Below, in pieces: positions 1 through 6,033 of a stretch of 23,489 nucleotides of DNA (within the stretch, counting starts at the first letter, position 1; each line of letters begins with the position of its first letter). The stretch covers positions 1 through 23,489 of the forward strand of contig CALCGR010000162.1 of assembly GCA_937901025.1 (NCBI GenBank). The letters are read 5' to 3'. The notes under the pieces are model-generated. The model was not told the origin of the DNA. It was given only the letters and a program-made list of their open reading frames with translations, and did not search any database. The position numbers were made by a program, and so were the translations under genes. Origin of the DNA: an uncultured Bacteroidales bacterium. Lineage in GTDB: Bacteria > Bacteroidota > Bacteroidia > Bacteroidales > Paludibacteraceae.

Positions 1-1145
1 ACGACGAGTATTGAGTGTAGAGGAGTAGAGGAGTAGAGGAGTAGGGGCAATAATTTCTTCTTCCTCTTTCCTATTTCCTCATTCCTTAAAAGAACGATTC
101 CTTCGTCCGCTATTTGACGGGCAGCGGCATAGTGCTCGTCGGAGTGCAGCGAACCAAAGCCGCGGTTGGGGTTCATCGACGTGCGCAGGATGAGACGCAG
201 CACGTTGCGCACTTTATCGTCCAGTTCCTTCGTCCCCACTTTGCCCTCTAGAATGAGTTTCTTATACGGACTTGCGAGGTAATAGGCATCATAACTATTC
301 GCAGCCCCTTCGGTCATGCCATCGGTCCAAGTACCGAACTCAAGGTCGAGGCCGTTGGTGATGGCTTGCGGCGTCTCTTGGCATCCACCCCAGTCGGAGA
401 TAACCGCACCGTCAAAGCCCCATTCGTCGCGTAAGATGCGGTTGAGCAGCACCTCGTTATGGCAGTTATACTGTCCGTTATAGCGGTTATACGAACCCAT
501 GATTGACCACGAACCTCCTTCTACGATGGCAGCCCGAAAAGCGGGCAGGTAGATCTCGTAGAGGGCGCGATCGCTGACTTTGACATCGACTAAATGGCGA
601 TAGGTCTCTTGGTTATTGAGGGCAAAGTGTTTGACGCAGGTAGCAACCCCTTTGGACTGAACACCTTGCACATAAGGCACCACCATACGCGAACTCAGGT
701 ACGGGTCCTCACCCATATATTCAAAGTTACGACCATTGAGCGGAGTGCGGTAGATATTCACCCCGGGACCGAGCATCACGTTCTTTCCGCGATACAAGGC
801 TTCCTCGGCGAGGTTCTCTCCGTAGAGACGGCTCATAGCCGGATTCCAAGTAGCCGCCAGACAAGTCAGTGCCGGAAAAGCGACGCACGAGTCGGAAGTC
901 CAACCGGCTTGGTTCCATTCGTCCCATAGCACTTCGGCGCGTACCCCGTGAGGGCCGTCGGAGCACCATAAGCCGGGGATACCGAGACGAGGTACACCGG
1001 GGGATGAGAACTTAGACTGGGCGTGAATGATAGCAATCTTCTCGTCCAAGGTCATTTGCTTGAGAATCGATTCAATCTCTTGTTCGCTCTGCGCCCGGAG
1101 GGGTAGAGCCATCATCGCTAAAGCGATAAATAAAAATCTAGACAT
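1..1145 (-). CDS. Glycoside hydrolase family 3 beta-glucosidase-like protein (partial, 3' end beyond window)
   Basis: Secreted GH3 glycosidase, expected to release terminal beta-linked glucose or related sugars in the periplasm or at the surface. The ATG at 1145 starts a signal peptide (MSRFLFIALAMMALPLRAQ). Of about 381 visible residues, the catalytic domain shows RTPLNGRNFEYMGEDPYL, a CVKHFALNNQE block and the nucleophile motif VISDWGG with Asp at about residue 251. The (beta/alpha)8 domain is complete. The second GH3 domain begins near GIVLLRN and LLPL, and the frame is still open at base 1. The start overlaps the end of the GSCFA gene by 8 bp, so the two are translationally coupled. The GIVLLRN-LLPL linker is odd: it is Lys/Glu-rich and is followed by a segment made of 8-bp DNA repeats, after which the expected ILVV strand resumes. 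The family call is firm; substrate is unknown. Confidence 0.9.
   Translation of the reverse strand, partial: MSRFLFIALAMMALPLRAQSEQEIESILKQMTLDEKIAIIHAQSKFSSPGVPRLGIPGLWCSDGPHGVRAEVLWDEWNQAGWTSDSCVAFPALTCLAATWNPAMSRLYGENLAEEALYRGKNVMLGPGVNIYRTPLNGRNFEYMGEDPYLSSRMVVPYVQGVQSKGVATCVKHFALNNQETYRHLVDVKVSDRALYEIYLPAFRAAIVEGGSWSIMGSYNRYNGQYNCHNEVLLNRILRDEWGFDGAVISDWGGCQETPQAITNGLDLEFGTWTDGMTEGAANSYDAYYLASPYKKLILEGKVGTKELDDKVRNVLRLILRTSMNPNRGFGSLHSDEHYAAARQIADEGIVLLRNEEIGKRKKKLLPLLLYSSTPLHSILV
21..44. repeat. 8-bp tandem repeat AGGAGTAG x3 inside the GH3 gene
   Basis: Three perfect copies of AGGAGTAG occupy 21-44, with a degraded copy just to the left (13-20). A related polypyrimidine stretch (about 56-85) follows. 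In the GH3 reading frame (minus) this gives a Leu/Tyr/Ser/Pro segment right after the LLPL motif. It looks like an expanded microsatellite tolerated in a surface linker. Confidence 0.75.
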
Positions 1146-1953
1146 GGTGAGGAAAGAGTTTATGAAGTTGTTGTTTTTCTTGTTCGAGGTGGGTAGCAAA
1201 AGCCTGCGCCTCGGGGGAATCAGGGTGCAAAGGACGATGATGCTCATCCAGCCAGAGTTGATGAAGCAGACCCATCGAGTGCCGCGTGTCGGCAGAGAAA
1301 TACGTATCACAGAACCGCTCCCACAATATCTCTACCGCCACATCCGAGGGATGCAACATATCCGCAGCGTAATAACGATAGTCCCGCAGTTCGTCGAGGA
1401 GAAGCTCATAACTCGGGAAATAGGAGGATTGAGGATTGAGGATTGAGGATTGAAGATTATCGATAGATTGCAAAAGGATACCTTTGGATATCTGGTTCTC
1501 GTGCAAGCCGTCCTTCTTATGGCGGATGGGAGAAACGGTGAAGATCCACTGCTTATCGGCATAGCGTTCGAGGATCGGACGCCATAAATCCACAATCTCC
1601 TCGACCGTCAAACGACGACGGATAAAATCCGTAGCCGGCCGCTTCTCGCAGTTATCCACCACGGCCTCCATCGTGCATTGTGCATCGTGCATCGTGCACT
1701 TATCCAAGTAGACCCAGGCGGTACCGAAGGTGATGATAATCACATCCGCCTCGGGGGCATAATCGTCGATATGATGCGCAATGGAGACGGGGTTATACAG
1801 GGTGCCGGTAGGGTTGGCGGTCACGCGCAAATACGACTCGCGGAACTTATCCGCCATACGGTCGGAGAAACACGAACCGAGCAGCAAGATGCGGTCATCG
1901 ATGCTGATCTTATGCGCGGAGGGCGTGATATCTATGGGGGTAACCAGTTGCAT
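1138..1953 (-). CDS. GSCFA domain protein (SGNH-hydrolase-like)
   Basis: A 271-aa protein of the GSCFA family, whose exact function is not established. The N-terminal LLLGSCFSDRMADKF motif corresponds to the family signature, and NPTGTLYNPVSIA, ITFGTAWVY and TVSPIRHKKDG follow as usual. DMLHPSDVA near residue 218 resembles the Asp-x-x-His block of SGNH hydrolases, so an esterase-like activity is possible (inference). No signal peptide is visible, so it is probably cytoplasmic. The start ATG shares one base with the TAA of the upstream permease gene (TAATG), and its end overlaps the GH3 start by 8 bp. Two short tandem repeats add non-family residues at about 85-94 and 166-177, both where relatives have variable loops. 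Confidence 0.88.
   Translation of the reverse strand: MQLVTPIDITPSAHKISIDDRILLLGSCFSDRMADKFRESYLRVTANPTGTLYNPVSIAHHIDDYAPEADVIIITFGTAWVYLDKCTMHDAQCTMEAVVDNCEKRPATDFIRRRLTVEEIVDLWRPILERYADKQWIFTVSPIRHKKDGLHENQISKGILLQSIDNLQSSILNPQSSYFPSYELLLDELRDYRYYAADMLHPSDVAVEILWERFCDTYFSADTRHSMGLLHQLWLDEHHRPLHPDSPEAQAFATHLEQEKQQLHKLFPHHV
1424..1458. repeat. 7-bp tandem repeat GAGGATT x5 inside the GSCFA gene
   Basis: Four perfect copies of GAGGATT (1424-1451) are followed by one variant, GAAGATT (1452-1458). Read on the minus strand in frame they encode NLQSSILNPQSS, inserted between the SKGILL helix and the conserved YFPSYELLLDELRDYR block. The protein keeps both flanking motifs in frame. Confidence 0.85.
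1673..1700. repeat. 7-bp tandem repeat GTGCATC x4 inside the GSCFA gene
   Basis: Four tandem 7-bp units: GTGCATT, GTGCATC, GTGCATC, GTGCACT. On the minus strand they encode CTMHDAQCTM between AWVYLDK and EAVVDNCEKRPA, where GSCFA relatives have a short beta-turn. This is a different motif from the repeats at 21-44 and 1424-1458 but the same kind of insertion. Confidence 0.75.
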
Positions 1954-3176
1954 TATTCAAATTTCATTACTTGGGCGGGGGAGATATGGGAGATGATCGC
2001 CGCGGGGAGCAGGAGGATAAGCATCGAGATGAGCACCGTAGCGATATTAAGGACGATGATCCAGCCCCATGCGAAACTGATGGGTACGAAATCCACGTAA
2101 TAGGACGTAGCATCGAGCGGGAGGAGATGGGTAGTATATTGCAGGTAGCAAAGGCCGAGCCCCAAGGCGTTACCGATGAGCATTCCCTTACCGATGAGCA
2201 TGAGCGCCTGCTTGATAAAGATACGTTTGACAAAGCCGTTGGTAGCCCCTAAGGCCTTAAGGGTACCGATGAGTTGGATGCTATCGAGGATAAGGATGAT
2301 GAGTCCGGAGATGATATTAAACCCGGCTACGGCGAGCATGAGAATAATGATGACGATGACGTTCATATCCAGCAGGTCGAGCCACGCGAAGATCTGCGGA
2401 TTGAGTTGTTCCACATTCTGGGTATAGAACGCATTGCCCTCAGCATCCAGTCGGTTCGCGGTAGCGAAATACACATCGTCCCCTACCTCGTGGAGGTAGC
2501 GTAGGTCATCGACCATGACCTCAATCCCGGAGGCTTGGTGGTCGGTCCATTGGTTGAGCGCAAGCACGAAAGCGGGGAGGCCGATGATAAACGTATCGTC
2601 GAGTTCGCCCACACCCGAGTGGTAGATTCCCGTCACGCGCACCTTACGCGCCTTCACGTTCTCGTTCACGAAATAAAGGAGGAAGGTGGATTCGGTTTTC
2701 AGTTGCAGTTTATCCGCCAGTCGGCGGGAGATGATGACCTCATTAGGATTCGCGGGAAGCGTTCCCTCCACGAGGTTCGAGAGGAAATAATCCCAATAGG
2801 TAGTGCCCTTAAACACCACCCCTTGGAAGTCATTATCGGTCTTAGCGATACCGGGTTTGGTATAGAACGGCGCAACGGCCTTGACGTGGGCATAGGACGA
2901 TAGTTTATCGATGAGCGAGTCGGACCAGGTGATGGGGAGCATCTCGTAGGTGTTGTTATTGTCGTAGTTCACCACCTGCACGTGGGAGCCGAACCCCGCG
3001 ACCTTATTCGCGACCGTCTGTTTAAAGCCTACCACCACCCCGATGGTGACGACCATCACCATCACGCCGATGATGATGCCGAGCAGTGCTACGCGCACCG
3101 CCGGACGCACCGCCGAACGGGAGGAGGGTTGAGAGAAATACAACCGCTGAGCTATGAAGGAAGTAGAGTTTGGCAC
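1953..3176 (-). CDS. FtsX/LolC-LolE-type ABC transporter permease
   Basis: A 407-aa inner-membrane permease of the MacB/FtsX type, in the family that extracts lipoproteins for transfer to the outer membrane. The N-terminus (FIAQRLYF) leads into a first membrane helix at about residues 25-50. A large periplasmic domain follows (about 50-270; GFGSHVQVVNYDNN and VIISRRLADKL are typical). Three more helices lie near 272-300, 318-340 and 370-395. The only good start is GTG at 3176, since no in-frame ATG lies just upstream. It heads the permease > GSCFA > GH3 set and shares its last stop base with the next start. No ATPase partner is in the window, which is common in Bacteroidota where the LolD-like gene lies elsewhere. 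The LolE assignment is by resemblance only. Confidence 0.85.
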   Translation of the reverse strand: MPNSTSFIAQRLYFSQPSSRSAVRPAVRVALLGIIIGVMVMVVTIGVVVGFKQTVANKVAGFGSHVQVVNYDNNNTYEMLPITWSDSLIDKLSSYAHVKAVAPFYTKPGIAKTDNDFQGVVFKGTTYWDYFLSNLVEGTLPANPNEVIISRRLADKLQLKTESTFLLYFVNENVKARKVRVTGIYHSGVGELDDTFIIGLPAFVLALNQWTDHQASGIEVMVDDLRYLHEVGDDVYFATANRLDAEGNAFYTQNVEQLNPQIFAWLDLLDMNVIVIIILMLAVAGFNIISGLIILILDSIQLIGTLKALGATNGFVKRIFIKQALMLIGKGMLIGNALGLGLCYLQYTTHLLPLDATSYYVDFVPISFAWGWIIVLNIATVLISMLILLLPAAIISHISPAQVMKFE

Positions 3177-3220
3177 GGTTTTTGAATATCTATGGATGAA
3201 TGTTTAAAAATCTTACTATT

Positions 3221-3682
3221 ATGAAACGGTTTTATTTACTTATCAGTTTAGTTATCCCCGCTTGCGGGATTATGATGGCCCAAGGCCCTCGTCACGACAT
3301 GCATCAGCGTTCCGCCGAAGAGTGTGCTCTCAAACAAACCCAGATGATGGCGCACGAACTCCACATCAAGGACACAGCCCAATATCGCGCTATCTTCGAT
3401 ATGCACCTTAAATATGCTCGCCTGCGCGAGGAAGGATGCAGTAGAGCTCAGATGATGACGTACATGGAGCAGTCGAACAAAGAGCTCAAAAAGATCCTCA
3501 CTAAGGAGCAGTACGACGCTTACATGAATCGTCAGATCCAGCCCGGTCCTCATCATCAACAACCGGTAGGACGGTTCGCAGGCCCAGGAAAAGAAGGACC
3601 GCAATCGCACCACCCACACAAAGGCCACCCACAATGTCCCCCGGATAGTGTACGCCCAGATAAACCCGGCTGTAACAATTAA
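3221..3682 (+). CDS. Small periplasmic Spy/DUF4890-like protein with His/Pro-rich tail
   Basis: A 153-aa exported protein. The start at 3221 gives a signal peptide (MKRFYLLISLVIPACGIMMAQ); an alternative start at 3200 would only add seven residues ahead of it. The mature part is helical and Met/Gln/Lys-rich (AEECALKQTQMMAHEL, KKILTKEQYDAYM), as in the Spy/CpxP-like DUF4890 proteins of Bacteroidota, thought to bind unfolded proteins or metals. From about residue 105 it becomes a low-complexity tail rich in His, Pro and Gly. The last 182 bp (residues 95-153) are antisense to the PAP2 gene. A rho-independent terminator begins 23 bp after the stop, supporting 3682 as the real end. Family placement is moderate confidence; expression from this strand is well supported. 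Confidence 0.7.
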   Translation: MKRFYLLISLVIPACGIMMAQGPRHDMHQRSAEECALKQTQMMAHELHIKDTAQYRAIFDMHLKYARLREEGCSRAQMMTYMEQSNKELKKILTKEQYDAYMNRQIQPGPHHQQPVGRFAGPGKEGPQSHHPHKGHPQCPPDSVRPDKPGCNN

Positions 3683-4178
3683 GTACAACCCATATCATCA
3701 AAGGAAGAGTCACACCTAACGTGGCTCTTTTTTTATGGTCAGAGGTATAGTGCCAAAACAGCGCAAAACTCAGGGCACAAGCAAACGTATCCGCCGCATG
3801 GCTGCTCACAAACCCGTAGTTCCCGCCGGCATAGCCGTTGACCCGATGGACGAGGGCCATGAGCCCGGGGTCATGGGTAGGACGCCAACGACAAACGGCA
3901 TGTTTGATGATCCCGGAGGATACGAAGTCCGCCAGTCCGGCACTGCCCGCAACCACGACTACGGTAAGGATAGCGATGAGCCACCAAGGCAGGCGCAGCG
4001 AGCGGGTCTTCGAGAGCTGATGGCAGCGGTAGAAGACAAGACCGAGGAGCAGCACGTAAAGCCATATCCACGTAGCCTTCCCGCTGATGATCCACATCAG
4101 CGTATCGGCAAAAGCGCAGTGGGCGCTATTGATGACCAGTAACAGCCATTGGTCCCAAGTGATCAGGTCGTTTAACAT
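3501..4178 (-). CDS. PAP2 family membrane phosphatase
   Basis: A 225-aa integral membrane phosphatase acting on a lipid-linked phosphate. All three PAP2 motifs are present: KHAVCRWRP (residues 92-100), VSSH (124-127, the His being catalytic) and SRVYLGVHYPGD (170-181). About six hydrophobic helices are visible. It is the last gene of the rsmE-lpxH-sufT operon, starting 1 nt after the sufT-like stop. Linkage to lpxH makes a lipid A phosphatase (LpxE/LpxF-like) attractive, but undecaprenyl-diphosphate phosphatase is equally possible from sequence alone. Motif 3 and the last helix lie in the 182 bp that overlap the plus-strand Spy-like gene. The charged tail after about residue 205 is probably dispensable. 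Confidence 0.88.
   Translation of the reverse strand: MLNDLITWDQWLLLVINSAHCAFADTLMWIISGKATWIWLYVLLLGLVFYRCHQLSKTRSLRLPWWLIAILTVVVVAGSAGLADFVSSGIIKHAVCRWRPTHDPGLMALVHRVNGYAGGNYGFVSSHAADTFACALSFALFWHYTSDHKKRATLGVTLPLMIWVVLNCYSRVYLGVHYPGDIVGGLCVGGAIAVLLFLGLRTVLPVVDDEDRAGSDDSCKRRTAP
3705..3734 (+). terminator. Rho-independent terminator of the Spy/DUF4890-like gene, embedded in PAP2 codons
   Basis: AGAGTCAC (3706-3713), loop ACCTAAC, GTGGCTCT (3721-3728), then a run of seven T (3728-3734). The 8-bp stem has one G-U pair. On the other strand the same bases encode residues about 149-158 of the PAP2 protein (KKRATLGVTL). It works only for plus-strand transcription because the minus strand lacks a T-run after the hairpin. 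Confidence 0.75.
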
Positions 4179-4179
4179 A

Positions 4180-4494
4180 TCACATAAATCCTAATTCGAG
4201 TTTCGCTTCGTCACTCATCATATCCTTTGTCCATTCGGGTTCGAAGACGAGGTTGACGTTCACTTGACGGATGCCCTCCACGCTCGCCACTTTCTGGCGA
4301 ATATCCTCGACAAGGAAGTCCGCCGCGGGACAGGAGGGAGCCGTCAAAGTCATTTCGATGGTACAGGTATCACCCTCAATATCAATCTTATAAATAAGGC
4401 CCAAGTCGTAGATATTCACCGGTATCTCGGGATCGAACACGGTCTTGAGCATCCGCAGGACCTCTTCCTCTTTTACTAAAAACTCGTTACTCAT
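4180..4494 (-). CDS. MIP18/DUF59 family iron-sulfur assembly factor (SufT-like)
   Basis: A 104-aa cytoplasmic protein of the DUF59 (MIP18/SufT/PaaD) family, which helps insert Fe-S clusters into target proteins. The hallmark DPEIPVNIYDLGLIY is at residues 21-35 and the TAPSCPA loop with the conserved Cys at 55. Length matches single-domain members. The start overlaps the end of lpxH by 8 bp, and its stop precedes the PAP2 start by 1 nt, so it is expressed as part of that operon. No suf genes are in the window, so its client is unknown. Confidence 0.92.
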   Translation of the reverse strand: MSNEFLVKEEEVLRMLKTVFDPEIPVNIYDLGLIYKIDIEGDTCTIEMTLTAPSCPAADFLVEDIRQKVASVEGIRQVNVNLVFEPEWTKDMMSDEAKLELGFM

Positions 4495-5230
4495 AATTCA
4501 TCAAACTCATTTCGCCTTTGTCCGATAATCGGGCATAGGTCCACTGCTTAAAGAAATCGCCGAGGATAATCATCCTGCGGGACTTACTGAGCATCAAATC
4601 CAATTCGATATGGCGATGGCCAAACACAAAATAATCGATCGGTTGCGAGGGTTCATAGGTTTTGGCAAACCGCACCAAGTCCTCGTTTTCTTCGCCCTTA
4701 TAGGGAGCGGGGTGGTCCAGTTCCTTCTGCCGACTACGCTTTGCCCACCGATAGCCGAAGGCGTCCCCCAAGCACGGCGGCAGCAACGAAAACAGGCATT
4801 GCAGCACCGGGTTATGAAAGACCTTGCGCAGGCGGAGGAAGGGTTTATAGGTAGAGAACTCGTCCCCATGGGCAAGGAATAGCGTCCGAGCGTTTAATTG
4901 GGCACAATAGGGCTCGCGATGGATGGTCATGCCCGTTTGCTTGGCGAGCCAACCGAAGGTCCATATATCGTGGTTGCCGGTGAAGTAATGCACCTCTATC
5001 CCCTTCTCCGTCAAGCGGCGGAAGGCATCGAGCACCGGTCCGTAGGCTTTGCGTTTAGCGCGATTGGACCAGACATATTCGTACCAGAAGTCGAACATAT
5101 CCCCTAAGAAGAAGATATGGGTAGCGTCCTTGCTCATCAGCGTGAGTAAGTCAATGAGGCGCTGTTGGTGCGATGGCGCATCCGCTATCACGCGCGAACC
5201 GATATGGGCATCACTTAGAAAGTATATCAT
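4487..5230 (-). CDS. lpxH: UDP-2,3-diacylglucosamine diphosphatase (LpxH-type metallophosphoesterase)
   Basis: A 247-aa calcineurin-type phosphoesterase that hydrolyses UDP-2,3-diacylglucosamine to lipid X in lipid A synthesis. Metal-binding motifs: SDAHIG (D7, H9), LGDMFDFW (D44), TGNHDIWTFGW (N86, H87), LAHGDEF (H121) and FGHRH (H205, H207). An earlier in-frame ATG at 5257 would add nine residues, but the ATG at 5230 forms a classic ATGA overlap with the rsmE stop and puts the first metal motif at the usual distance, so I prefer 5230. It sits second in the rsmE operon. LpxH rather than another phosphoesterase is supported by length, the DxF/W loop and the neighbouring membrane phosphatase. 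Confidence 0.88.
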   Translation of the reverse strand: MIYFLSDAHIGSRVIADAPSHQQRLIDLLTLMSKDATHIFFLGDMFDFWYEYVWSNRAKRKAYGPVLDAFRRLTEKGIEVHYFTGNHDIWTFGWLAKQTGMTIHREPYCAQLNARTLFLAHGDEFSTYKPFLRLRKVFHNPVLQCLFSLLPPCLGDAFGYRWAKRSRQKELDHPAPYKGEENEDLVRFAKTYEPSQPIDYFVFGHRHIELDLMLSKSRRMIILGDFFKQWTYARLSDKGEMSLMNYE

Positions 5231-5925
5231 TCGTTCAATAATATCGCTGTATGGCACGCCACCACGCCTGCCGTCTCGGTACGCAGTCGGCTCTCGCCGA
5301 GGCTCACGGGCACATACCCGGCGGCCAAAGCGGTCTCAATCTCCTGCTCGCTAAAGTCCCCTTCGGGACCGATGAGGATGGTGACATCTCCTCCTCTCAT
5401 TTCTTCTTTGAGGGAGCGCTTGTCGCGCTCGTAGCAATGAGCGATGAATAGACCGCCCTGCGCTGAATGACCTTTTATAAACTCGTCAAAGGGTGTGAGG
5501 TCGTTTAGGACGGGGAGGTAGGGGGTAAGGGATTGTTTGGCGGCGGAGAGGATGATCTTCTCGAGGCGGTCGGTGCGCAGTTGTTTGCGCTCGCTGAAGC
5601 GGCACAGCAGCGGCGTGATCTCGTCCACGCCGATCTCCGTACATTTCTCCACCATCCACTCCAGGCGCTCTACGTTCTTCGTAGGAGCGATGGCGATATG
5701 GAGGTGAAAATGGTGATGGGGTTCCTGTTTTTGGGAAGAGATGACCTCGAACTCGCAGTGCTTGGGGTGCGGATTGGTGATACGCGCCTGATAGGTCGTA
5801 CCGCGTCCGTCGGTAAGCAGGATCTCGTCACCTCTATCGTACCGCAGCACGCGAATGCAATGCTGCGATTCCTCCTCACTGAGGCAGTGATTGAGCGCTA
5901 TGTCCGGGGTATAAAACAGGTACAT
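5227..5925 (-). CDS. rsmE: 16S rRNA (uracil-1498-N3)-methyltransferase RsmE
   Basis: A 232-aa SPOUT-class methyltransferase that modifies U1498 of 16S rRNA using SAM. It has an N-terminal PUA-like part (residues 1-65, HCIRVLRYDRGD), then KNVERLEWMVEKCTEIGVDE, KIILSAAKQS, the knot motif IGPEGDFSEQEI (about 185-196) and SLGESRLRTETAG (208-220). All core motifs are intact and the length is typical. It is the first gene of the minus-strand operon. Its promoter lies at 5953-5984, back to back with that of mazG. Confidence 0.95.
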   Translation of the reverse strand: MYLFYTPDIALNHCLSEEESQHCIRVLRYDRGDEILLTDGRGTTYQARITNPHPKHCEFEVISSQKQEPHHHFHLHIAIAPTKNVERLEWMVEKCTEIGVDEITPLLCRFSERKQLRTDRLEKIILSAAKQSLTPYLPVLNDLTPFDEFIKGHSAQGGLFIAHCYERDKRSLKEEMRGGDVTILIGPEGDFSEQEIETALAAGYVPVSLGESRLRTETAGVVACHTAILLNE

Positions 5926-5952
5926 TGTGTAGCCAAATCATAAATAAACGTG

Positions 5953-5984
5953 CAAAGGTACTGAAATTTCTCGATTTATGCAAA
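5953..5984 (-). promoter_or_regulatory. Promoter of the rsmE-lpxH-sufT-PAP2 operon
   Basis: On the minus strand: TTTG (complement of 5981-5984), a 20-nt spacer, then TACCTTTG (complement of 5953-5960). This fits the Bacteroidota sigma consensus TTTG-N19-21-TAnnTTTG. Both boxes continue as TTTGCA. Transcription should start near 5946, about 20 nt ahead of the rsmE ATG. Confidence 0.75.
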
Positions 5985-5989
5985 TATTT

Positions 5990-6021
5990 TTTGCAAATGT
6001 AAGAAAAATTGTGTAATTTTG
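5990..6021 (+). promoter_or_regulatory. Promoter of mazG
   Basis: TTTG (5990-5993), 20-nt spacer, TAATTTTG (6014-6021). Its -33 box and that of the opposite rsmE promoter form the arms of one small palindrome (GCAAA-N5-TTTGC, 5980-5994). Expected start near 6028, only 6-12 nt before the mazG ATG. Confidence 0.75.
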
Positions 6022-6033
6022 CAGTCAAATTTA

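Noticed and set aside
594..929. Plus-strand ORF of 111 aa
   Set aside because: It lies antisense within the well-supported GH3 gene, has no leader or recognisable motif, and its frame is a shadow of conserved GH3 codons.
1424..1458. CRISPR-like array
   Set aside because: Units are 7 bp and contiguous with no spacers, and lie inside a coding frame; there are no cas genes in the window.
2535..2903. Plus-strand ORF of 122 aa opposite the permease gene
   Set aside because: Antisense to the periplasmic domain of an FtsX-type permease with clear family motifs; no promoter or start signal.
3735..4142. Plus-strand ORF of 135 aa opposite the PAP2 gene
   Set aside because: It begins immediately after the terminator at 3705-3734 and is antisense to PAP2 motifs 1 and 2; composition is that of a shadow frame.
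5231..5257. Upstream ATG for lpxH
   Set aside because: It would add nine residues ahead of the normal N-terminus and deepen the overlap with rsmE, while ATG 5230 gives the usual ATGA coupling.
5980..5994. Palindrome GCAAA-N5-TTTGC as a dedicated operator
   Set aside because: Its arms are explained as the -33 boxes of two divergent promoters, so no extra binding protein is required.
6019..6033. TTG start for mazG
   Set aside because: It lies within the -7 promoter box (6014-6021), upstream of the expected transcription start.
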